The position numbers were made by a program, and so were the translations under genes. From Spisula solida (taxonomy: Eukaryota; Mollusca; Bivalvia; Venerida; Mactridae): a stretch of DNA of 64,000 nucleotides. The notes beneath the pieces were generated by a model that did no database searches, was not told the origin of the DNA, and saw only the letters and a list, made by a program, of their open reading frames with translations. This document shows, piece after piece, positions 25,301 to 37,300 of the stretch. Where the stretch lies: assembly GCA_947247005.1 (NCBI GenBank), contig OX365959.1, positions 35,236,148-35,300,147 of the forward strand. Direction: 5' to 3'. Numbering within the stretch: the stretch's first letter is position 1; every line of letters starts with the position of its first letter.

Positions 25301-28300
25301 AGACGTAGACATGCACGGCTCTCCCTCTTCTACAAAATCACAACAAATGAAGAAAAAATTGATGATAGTCATATTCTTATACCGCCAGATAGACTTACTC
25401 GGAACATGAACTTGAATTATTTCCAACTACCATCTTCAAGAACAACCTTACGGAAAGAGGCATTCTACCCAAGAACAATCAGAGATTTGAATGCGTTACC
25501 TACCACTGTAACCTCGGCTACCAGCCTTGATTCTTTCAAGGGACGCCTAAAGGACCATTAGTTGGTGAACTTTTGTTTTTATCCGCACAGTGTAAAATAG
25601 TGTACAGCACAAACTGTTGATACAGTGAACTCAGTTCTTGTTTTTTGGACACTTTTAAATAGTGTTTTTATATACATGCGCACACCAAAGTGACATAATA
25701 GTCCACCTGATGACGGTGGTCACAAAATGGTAGAAGTAGAAGAAGAAGAAAGCAATCCAGTTCACATACTAATAACCACATGAAAATGCAATCAAACAAA
25801 TATTACAAATTTTGTTTTAATTGTTGTTGTTGTGTGCATTGTACTGTTTTTTATGTATTTATATTTATCGGAAAACTGAATAAAAAGTAAATACACAAGT
25901 ATTCTACTAGTACGTTCATACATATTTACCTGCATTATAATGATGACTAAATGTTATATTAAAGGGTGTAAAGAAAGTTCGTTCCGGTCAGAAAGTATGG
26001 CGTAGTGTTATTTTTACAAAACGAAACATTACGAAATTTGCTATGAGGATATAGTACTAAATTTATAATCAGAGGATTATTTTTGCTTGGATTCCGTTCT
26101 AGTGGACCCCGTATATAGAACGCGGTAGTAAGCGTACGTTAACGTTACGTCGACGGCCATTTCAAAGATGAGTCGACAAACAGAAATAACTGCAAAAATG
26201 AAACATAGCCAGATTTAGGCATTTTAGACATTCATATTGTTTAACAACACCTTATGCTTGAAGATATTGATGGCTATAGGACTGGTACTCATACAAGTGG
26301 AGCACAACTATGAATTTGAAACTACAGGTGTAGATTTGGTCGAACGTGACGTGACGTAAACGTCAAGTGAAAATTGAGAGTAGGGTAAAGAAAACGACCG
26401 ACTGTGTAAAAAATAACGGCGGAAAATTACACGAACAACTTCTACGAACATCATAAGGCATTGGCAAAGACATGTCTCATTTTTCAAGTAAAGAGTAACT
26501 AAATGAATCCAAAAGTAAAGAAATGTCCGAGTTGACAAAACCGCACCATTTAGAAATCAAAGCACTGAAAGTACTGTTGTGTGGTGTACTGATGCCATTA
26601 AATCCAATATCGAATCCAGGTTGTATCATAATTTTATGTCACAGTTCTGATAAGCCCACCCTTACTCAAACATTTGTGCTGCTAAAGACACCAAGAGAAC
26701 CAGCAGTTACCTGGAACTTACTTAAGTAACTATGCCGAGCATCAATGAAGGGATATTTACAAATACCATTTTTAACGACTTGGAGAATTCGACCAGTGTC
26801 AAGATAAGTGACTGTTTATTCTCCGTATGACCACGCATGTTAATTAAATGTATATGACACTCCATATTAACGTAATGTAAAAGGGGTAAACATGGTGTCG
26901 CTCACACATATCGATCGACCGATTAATGCTTTAAAAACAAGTTTTACATTTTATAAAACCTTAAAGTATTAGCTTTTAAAACAAGCTTTAATGAACATAA
27001 TCGATCGAATATTAAATTAATAATTGATGATTTTCGACCGTTGATTGAATTTTTATTTGGTATAAAACGGGATATTTTAAACTTACTTTTACGCGGAGCG
27101 GATTCTTACTCGTCGCCGTGTATTTAATAATTAGGGTATCGTGTTGAATGTTGTCTAAAAGAGAGACATATATCTCTGCTTCATTACAAGCTTTAAATAT
27201 TCACAATCGGATAATAGATATATAAAGCAGGGTAGAAATTGACTAGTGCGTTAAACGCTTACCGCGGTAACATTGTTAATCGGCCGATCGATATGTACGT
27301 AGACTATTTCAGTTCCCCCCACCAGCTATATATAGCATCAATGTTTGTATACAACATAATTAGGTCATCGTCTGCAATGTGCAGCGGCGGAGTGATTTAC
27401 ATACGAAACAGTATACGATTGAAAACCGTGGGAACTATTTTAGATTCCCGCCACCAGTGAGAACATTCTTTGGTAGTAAAAATATAGTCCGTTGTGGAAT
27501 GATTTGCTATAAATATCCTCTAAAAATAAAAGTCTGATATAATTGTTGGTCTTAATATAAGTAAATGTTGGTAATGTAAACAAATCAGGTCCAATGATAC
27601 GTGTAACCTGTGTTGCATGCTTGTAATATTGTTCAAATCATAGAACTATTTATTTGCCGAGGCCTAATGCGTTAAATTGGTCGTACGCTGAAAAGTGGTA
27701 ATATCATTGTGTGGCGTTACGCCACACAAAAACTATGTATATGGGAAAACAAAAGGCATTTAGTTGCAAAACGAAAACTCTTACAGCTTCATAACTTGGA
27801 TAATGTTTTGTTCTAATATAAGAATAAATATTAGTCTATTTCATTACAAGTTTAAAACATACACAACGATACAGTGAGTGGACAACAAAGGGAGTATTTC
27901 GAACTTTACCCGACCACGACGTCGTTTACGTCATATTCGAAACAAGATCAACAAATTAATTCAATGCGTTTGAAAAAATATTGCCAGTCAAATCAGCTAA
28001 AACTGTTATACATATTGATGTCATTATACCAGGAGAATGAATGCAAAATGTGTTGCAAATATATTTAATAGTTTTGTATAAAAACAACATTTTCAAAAAC
28101 CGGACTTTCTTTACACCCTTTAGTTGTAAATAAGTTATGAAAATACATGAAAATGTATAGTAAACATTGACCTCTTTCTGCATGCAACTGGCAACATCAT
28201 ATTTACGAAACAGGGACCAAATAACACGAATGTTATAATAATAAGAGCAATTATATGCTCCATTCAAATTAACTCGAATAACGTTATACATGTATGCATA

Positions 28301-31300
28301 ACTCGTGAATTTCTGTTCAAGTTATGTCTGTATAAACCAAATCGATTCATTATTTTGACAGATTTTCCATACTAACATATTGAATTTTATCTGATTTGTC
28401 ATTTTCGTACAAACATACATGTATAGAGAAGACAGGAATCGTTTTATAAATGCCCGCTTCTGTCAATACTTTGACATTTTGATGGCAATGAAATATAGCA
28501 TGGAGCGTTTGACTAGATCCTTACCTTTGAATATATTACAAGGTTCTTGCGTTGTATATAAATTTCCGCCAGCAAATCGTGCAATGATATATAGCATTGA
28601 GTTTTTGACCAGAATCTTACCTTTGAATATATTACAAGGTTCTTGCGTTGTACATATATAATTTTCCGCCAGCAAATCGTGTAATATCGGTCATTTAGGT
28701 TTGTGTTAGTATTACAACTCGATCGTCTTCGTGATAGTCCCCGTTTATGAAAACGTAACAGAAATTATGTATAATTATAGACAATATATCAGCTGTTAAA
28801 TTATGCTAATGGAAGGTCGAGATGGATTCAGATTCTCCGTACTATACAGCACATACAGCCGTAAAGCACTAAATGATATCGACTAAGAAAATAATGTCGA
28901 AGTACTATACCTTTGGTTATCTTTCAATTGTTGTAGGTTCGTGTCTGGCTAAAGGAAGACAATTTAAATGCTAAATCTACTGCGCATGTCATAGATAACA
29001 GGAACGGAAGTTACACCGCCATTGTTACAGCATTCTGGGAAGGGCGACCGGAAGTACATGCCGCCATTATTTCTCCGCGAGAAGTTATAGCCACCGCATT
29101 TAAGAGAAGGTTAGTAATATTTTGAAATGATGGAATGTAAAATCAGCACTAGTTCTGAATGCATGGTTGTATTGCCTTATTTAGGCCAATATACACAAGG
29201 CTATATTGTGTATGGCACAGGCGTCCGTCATGTTATGCCCCCCTTTAGACCCCTATACTACCCAGGAACCGCCTATCCACCCAAACACCACAACTATTCA
29301 TATTATGAAGGTTTATTCAGCGTTAGCTGTCTAGCTTAATATTTCACCTCGTTTTGACCACTTCAACAACCAATGAAATGTTTGGACATAAATTAGGGTA
29401 AAGAGTTTCCGTATTTCTAATAGGTTGGTTTATGCTATACTCATCACCAAAGATACCGCGAAAAAATTACATTTATTGAAACATGTCAACGAAATTTATC
29501 TGTTATTCGCGGTTCTCATGATAGGAAGAGTATGAATTTACTGGTGGTTTGACCTTATAGTGTCCCGGGTCAAGAGAGGAGTGGATTTGTAAAGATAATT
29601 CCGCGCGATTTATGTAAGTAGCGAGATTAGCTACATTTGTTACGCGTTCGTCTGCTTGAATCATGATTGTTAGGAGCAGAGGGATTCGAGTTCAAATCTC
29701 AGACGAGCCAAAGTTTTTCTTTGATTTTCTTTTTTCCCACTTTTGTTTGTTTACGATTATTTAAGGTAAGTCCCGTCTTCCGTGTTTTTTTAGACATTAT
29801 ACGTGCTAAATATTAAAATCTTAGTTAAGTTTGGAATCATTATCGCTAAAATTGCCGAATATAACGGACCATAGAATATAGACAACTATACATACCTATA
29901 TTATTAATCTATTACAATATACATACATGTATATATAACAATGTACATGTATAAATATATACATTTTAGTTTGATTTGTGTTTTTCAATTTTAACGATAT
30001 GAATTAACGCATCTTCATTTATATATCACTACAAATAGCAATGTCTTATCTCCCCAAACCATAGCTAATATTGTGTTCAATAGTTTAATCAGAACGTTGT
30101 TTGTCTGACTCTTGCGTGGATGGCTATAGGCGCTGCCGTCGTTTCTGTGTGTCTTTGGATTGTCTGTGCACAACAGTATTTATTTATGTATTTATTTATT
30201 TGATATGTAAAAACTTCCTTAATATGAATGGTTGTAGAGTTTAGGGTGGTAGGGGGTTCCTGTGTAGTATAGGGGTCTAGAGGGGGCATAACATGACGGA
30301 CGCCTGTGGTGTATGGTTTGTATGGTACACCCGTATACAAAGCCTCTGCTTTTATGCTCCGATCCGTCAACAATAATACATGTACCTTAAACTTAAATGA
30401 TAAAGCATTACAGTAAAGTTCCGCTAATAAGACCATTTTGATTATTTTGAAATCATGCAGATGTTTGCCAGTTTAAGGTCGCAAAGTATTAAATTTAAAA
30501 CAAAAAATGGTCCGCTAATAAGACCGATTCGCTATTAAGACCACATTTTTGACTGGTCTTATTAGCGGAACTTCACATTATTAGTCATCAAATCTCACTA
30601 TTGTCACTATTAACGGGCCCACTTTAATGCTGCGCTACCATTTTGTATCATGTTCTCTTACGCCTTTCGTGTTATCGGTGGCTTTCCATGAGAAGGTCGT
30701 ATGTACAAAATCGATAATTTGAGAAACAAGAAAAACTGTCTTGAATCTACTCTTTACTTATGGAAAAACAAGCGTTTTAAACTTCGGTTTGGTAAACATG
30801 ACCAGTTCCGATTTTCATGACAATAAGCCCGTAAGAAGAACCCCGTGATGCAGATTTCAAATATGCACGAGGCATAAAGGTAGTAAGTTGTCGTTAGTTG
30901 TGTGGTCATCCGGGCTTTCCTTGCCTAATAGACCATTGAACTACGGCGTCTAGGAGAGACCGTGAAAAAGTGTGTGTGATACAATGAATTCGGATGCGCT
31001 ACCCTTGTTTAGTTCGAATAGAACCCTCGGTTCTTAAACGTGCCATTTACAAGCCAGACTACCTCTGGGTGTCCAACTAACTCATCTCTAGTTGGTTGGA
31101 AAACCCTGAAAAGCGTTTCAGAAATGTCCGAATGTCCCAGTCGAGATTCGAACTAGGGACCTCTCGATCCGAAGTCAACAGCGTTACCCACTTGATCACT
31201 GTGCCAAGCACAGCACAGATTGGTTGTATTAAATTTTATAGAATAAGAAGATAAACATGTACAATAAACAAAATAAAATAATTGCTTCATTGTGTCAGGT

Positions 31301-34300
31301 ACCTGTGTCCGCCTGTGCTGATGAACACTGCCATATTCCAGCACCCTGTGGACACGTTGATTGTTGAGGAAACACCATGTAGCTATGACAACCACATACC
31401 TGGGTATAATGACGTGTGTGACTTCACGCAGGATAACTATGGTCGACCTTGGTACTGTGGAAAGCCACGGTAAGTTGAACGCATACATAATAACCATTTC
31501 TTCATATACCGACAAAGAAGCCTATAATTGCCTCGTACTGAGGCTATCAGGGGTGGTATTCACAAAGTACGAGGGCCACTTAAAAGTATTAATCAGTGGG
31601 CGATAAATCAACATCCTTGCCTCTGACTATATAAAAAGTGTATATTTTCTTAAAGAACAATCTCTCAGCTAGACGTTCGTTGTATTTTCATCATTTTATA
31701 TTAAAGCATTTCCATTTTATTGATATTTAAACAGGACATGGTTTATAGCACTGGACAAAAAATACCTCATAAAAACGTGATAAAATTGTGTTATATGGGC
31801 TCTTACGATTTATGAGCGTTTTTATTAAATGTCATTCAGGCTTACTGAAATTAAATTGATATCATTTGCAATATATACCATTGCACTATTAAATGGCAAT
31901 CCAAAATTTTGAAAACATTTAATTATTATCAAACTATAGCAATATAAACAAGTCACACCGAGACTCAAAATACCACACTTACACCCTAATTCATATTAGA
32001 TATATACTAGGTAAATAAACACTAATTTATTCTTAATATGTCAATTTTTCTAGATTATTATATGTAGTTTCATTCGTCGGACGATTTTATTCATTTTTAC
32101 CTAAATTTATTTTTTTACAACAAAAGTTTATGTTGGATCCCAACTTTTAAAAAGTGGGTGGGGTAATGTTATACCCCCTATTTACGATAAAAAAAGAAAA
32201 TTTACTCCTGTTGTCCATTCCATGTAATTCTTCTTGTATAAAATTACTATCATGTGTTTTTATTTTTGTTTTCTGTATTTTTGTATTAGGGATATGACGT
32301 CATAAATCTAAAATACGTATTTTTTGGTCACGTGATCATGTTCTTTGAGCTGTTGTAAAGAACAAATTATGAATAATTGAGGACATATTTATCATGTGAA
32401 AGATAGTAACATCAATAAATGTGTAAAAAAGCTACATGTTTGACTTTCCCACTTAAGACGTACAGTAGGACAATACAGCAACAACGTATAGGGTATAGTC
32501 CCAGCAAAATGCCGTTTTTGGAGTATTTCGAACATGACAAATTCCTTGTACAAGTAAACCCATTTTGACTGTCCAAACAGTAATGTTGATTCACCACTAG
32601 TTAAACAAGTATACGGTGCATGAATTCTGCAAATTTCAAATCAGTCTGATAACTATTATAGAAATTATGATCATTAATATCAACCCTTAAGTCTACTAAA
32701 ATACTTTATTTTCTCGCAATTCCAGTGTTTCATACTCCTATTGGTTCAATGTCAAATGGATGGATGAATATTTTACCGATTGCAGTATTGTTTTATTGGT
32801 TAGCTAGGCAAATGTTGTATCTTTCAGAAAATGTCCACTTTCATACACATTGATTGAATATTAAACGTATTATTGGCCACTGATTAATACTTTTTAAGTG
32901 GCCCTCGTATCATAATACTTTAGGGAAAAATCGATTTTCCTAAATATCCCAAAAAACCTTAAGTGTTAGCTAAAAAGGAAGTTAAGATTTCAATATTTGC
33001 ATAGTTTAGCATAACTTTTATTACCTCCATTACTGAAGAGCATATAAGCATAATTATACATACAACATAATTATTATATGAACATCATTATTATAAAACA
33101 TTATGAGAACACTAATAGTACATCACGTGTGACGACACCACATTATAATATACATGTACATCTGGAAAAAAACACAGAAACACAAGGTACAACACTTTAA
33201 AACTACATACACATTATACACAGAAAAACAACTACAGAATGTACAAGTACAAGCAACACATACAAGGACCAGGAAAGGAAGTTTACGTATAGAGCTAAAC
33301 AATCATTTATTGGAACCACACATTTGAAAAAAAACATACATAAGTATACATGACAACATATAAGCACATCAAACTACACGAACCTGTTACTTTAAATGTT
33401 GGTTGAGTTTATCAGCATTACATCAGAAAACTATTAATTAAATTCACCCCATTGAGTCGTTGTCTTGCCGAAACGAAACACAAGAGAACGCATCTCAATA
33501 TTTTTAAATAAAGTCAAAATGATTACATTTTCCCTTAAGATGCTTTGCGAATACTATTCCTGAACCACTATTATTTTTCGAAACAACAAGGAATTGTCTG
33601 ATTGTCATCGCAATATGAAAAATCCACATGAATAGTCAAGCATTGATTTATGGCTATATAAAGACTATTCATAATACTCCTACATAAGTACCATTGTCTG
33701 TGGTTTTGCTGTCTCCACAACCTCAACTCGTACTAGTTTGCAAATTGCTCAATACATTTATGTTTCTCTTTAAGCCACATTAGCTCTCCAAAGACCTTTT
33801 TTCAATCATTCAGTATATCGACTAGTTACAAAGAGTTAGGATATTTTCACAAATGACCAATAATTGACGACATAATGTTAAATGTATCTGTCGAAATAGT
33901 ACGCCTAAAATAACATTTTAGTAAAATGTATGAATAACAAAATACTAATTTTGCAAGAGTTGCTTCCCCTAGATTATAAACTGTGCATTTTTTGTTTAGA
34001 ATTCATTATTTTGTAAACAAACCAACTGGAGGTGTCGTATTTAACTTTCTTCCATCTTGTGGTGTTTTCCACCTTTGGGACTCAACTAAACTGCTCAAAA
34101 TCCATGGCTATTCAAATAGTTTACCAAGTTATTGCCTATTGAAAATAGCCGTTTAAGGACTAATGTGGCTTTAATAGAAATTGGTGTCATTTTTACCAAT
34201 GCATAAAAATCGTTTATACAACTCCGTTCTTATTGAAATTGCATTCTTCTCATTATTATAATTGTATTGTCCTGGCTACACAGTAAATTCTCTCCAGAGC

Positions 34301-37300
34301 GGCGTATTATGCCAAAATTAAAAAAAAACGTTACGTTATGTTATGTTATGTTATGTTATGTTATGTTATGTTAATACGTTTTCCCTCAGACATGGACGAC
34401 TTATGTGTCAGGACTGGACAATGGTTGGTGATATTAACTTATGGAATACGGGACATGATCTACATACCCTGTCAACTATGGAACAACAGCTGATGAGCTT
34501 GTGAGTATCTCGTGCTAATAGTAACCCAATATTTGGTGATTATTTCAATTATTCCTATCGTCATGAAATGATCTTATTAATTTTGAGATGGTTACATTTG
34601 TAGGCATTGTATCATGAAACATACACTTTTGTTGATTACAGAAAATTGGAATGAAACCAATTGTTTCGTTTTTTGATCACGTTTATCCACAAACCTTTTT
34701 CCCCGATCACCCCGTAAGTAGACTAATTACAAGGAATAAGGATGTGTTTTTCACTAACGACAATATTTGACGACAGAATGTTAACTATATTTGTCGAAGT
34801 AGTATGTCAAAATCACGCTAAGTAAAATGTATGGAAGATCAAATACTAATTCTGTAAGACTTGCTTCCCTTAGACTATAAAATATGCATTTTTAGTTCAC
34901 ACTTCGATATTTTGTTTACAAACCAACTGGAGACTGTATTTCGTTTTCTTCCACCGTATGGTGTTTCCACCTTTCAGACTCAACTCAAGTGCTGAAAATG
35001 CATCATTCTGCAGATAGGCCACCAACTTATTGCTTTTTGAAAAAAGGCGTTTAAGGCTTAAAAAGGCTTTAAAGAAAATGTTACCAGAGATATTAATGAT
35101 GTTTTTAGTACAAAAGAATTATATGGTTTCAGGAAATTTACAGCTAGAAAGATACAGACTATTATTACATTGTCAGTAACGAAAGGTAAGATATGAATAC
35201 AGTAAAACCACGATAATGTATCCACCCTTGAGACATTTGAGAAATTTGTCTTATCATTGAGCTAGTCCTTATTGTTTTCAAGAGCAAAATAGTGAAAAAC
35301 ATTTGTCACAGTAGTCTTAATATAGCGGAAGAGCTATTTTGTAGTCACAGCCAGGGAGCTGACAAGTTATTTTGTAGTCACAGCTAGGGATCTGACAAGT
35401 TATTTTGTAGTCACAGCCAGGGATCGGACCAGCTATTTTGTAATCACAGCCAGGGATCTGACAAGTTATTTTGTAGTCACAGCCAGGGATCTGACCATAT
35501 ATTTTGTAATCACAGCCAGGGATCTGACAAGTTATTTTGTAGTCACAGCCAGGAATCTGACCATATATTTTGTAGTCACAGCCAGAGATCTGACCAGTTA
35601 TTTTGTAGTCACAGCCAGAGATCTGACCAGTTATTTTGTAGTCACAGCCAGGGATCTGACTAGTTATTTTGTAGTCACAGCCAGAGATCTGACCAGTTAT
35701 TTTGTAGTCACAGCCAGGGATCTGACCAGCTATTTCGTAGTCACAGCCAGGAACTGATAAGGTATTTTGTAGTCACAGCCACGGATCTGACCAGTTATTT
35801 TGAAGACACAGCAAGGGATTTGACCAGTTATTTTGTAGTCACAGCCAGAGATCTGACCAGTTATTTTGTAGTCACAGCCAGGGATCTGACCAGTTATTTT
35901 GTAGTCACAGCCAGGGATCTGACCAGCTATTTCGTAGTCACAGCCAGGAACTGATAAGGTATTTTGTAGTCACAGCCACGGATCTGACCAGTTATTTTGA
36001 AGACACAGCAAGGGATTTGACCAGTTATTTTGTAGTCACAGCCAGAGATCTGACCAGTTATTTTGTAGTCACAGCCAGGGATCTGACCAGTTATTTTGTA
36101 GTCACAGCCAGAGATCTGACCAGTTATTTTGTAGTCACAGCCAGGGATCTGACCAGCTATTTCGTAGTCACAGCCAGGAACTGATAAGGTATTTTGTAGT
36201 CACAGCCACGGATCTGACCAGTTATTTTGTAGACACAGCCAGGGATCTGACCAGTTTTTTTTTGTAGTCACAGCCAGGGATCTGACCAGTTATTTTGTAG
36301 ACACGGCCAGGGGTCTGACAAGTTATTTTGTAGTCACAGCAAGGAACTCATTAGGGCGAATCTAGTGACGAAAGCTAAATATTCTCCAGAGGAAGCCCTG
36401 TTAGGTATTTTGTAGACACAGCCAGGGATCTGACCAGTTATTTTGTAGACACAGCCAGGGGTCTGACAAGTTATTTTGTAGACACAGCTAGGGATCTGAC
36501 CAGTTATTTTGTAGACACAGCCAGGGATTTGACCAGTTATTTTGTAGACACAGCCAGGGATTTGACCAGTACTTTTGTAGACACAGCCAGGGATCTGCAT
36601 GACAAGTAATTTTGTAGACACAGCCAGGGATCTGACCAGTTATTTTGTAGACACAGCCAGGGATCTGACCAGTTATTTTGTAGACACAGCCAGGGATTTG
36701 ACCAATTATTTTGGTGTCACAGCCAGGGATCTGACCAGTTATTTTGTACACACAGCCAGGGATCTGACCCGTTTTTTTGGTGTCACAGCCAGGGACCTGA
36801 CTAGTTATTTTGTACACACAGCCAGGGATCTGACCAGTTATTTTGTACACACAGCCAGGGAACTGTTCAGTTATTTTGTAGTCACAGCCAGGAATCTGAC
36901 CATGTATTTTGTAGTCACAGCTAGGGATCTGTCCAGTTATTTTGTAGTCACAGCCATGACGGATTAGGTATTTTGTAGTCACAGCCAGGGAACTGACCAG
37001 TTATTTTGGTGTCACAGCCAGGGATCTGTCCAGTTATTTTGTAGTCACAGCCAGGGATCTGACAAGTTATTTTGTAATCACAGCAGGGAACTAATTAAGT
37101 AATTCGTAGACACAGCCAAGGATCTGACCAGGTAGTTTGTAGTCACAGCCAGGGATCTGACCAGTTATTTTGTAGACACAGCCAGGAACTCATTAGGTAT
37201 GTTGTAGTCACAGTCAGGGATATGACCAGTTATTCTATAGTCACAGCCAGGGATCTGACCAGTTATTTTGTAGCCACAGCCAGGGATCTGACCAGTTATT

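Larger units (their letters stand above)
10313..28936. other. Giant intron of the NXPE gene (18.6 kb)
   Basis: Bounded by a GTAAGT donor and a TAG acceptor in phase 0. It holds the 2A-bearing LINE start, a degenerate satellite, two further LINEs with nested insertions and a 2.2-kb terminal-inverted-repeat element. No additional NXPE exon is needed by the reading frame. Confidence 0.8.

Noticed and set aside
25700..25735. Ctgatgacggtgg as a hammerhead core
   Set aside because: No GAAA and no cleavage triplet at the right spacing; it belongs to the 3' end of the Jockey/CR1-like LINE.
36334..36982. Minus-strand frames with [11 protein letters not shown] repeats as a secreted repetitive protein
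   Set aside because: The frames exist only because the unit is 33 bp; they shift and break with unit indels, and plus-strand frames are equally open. No start context or signal peptide.
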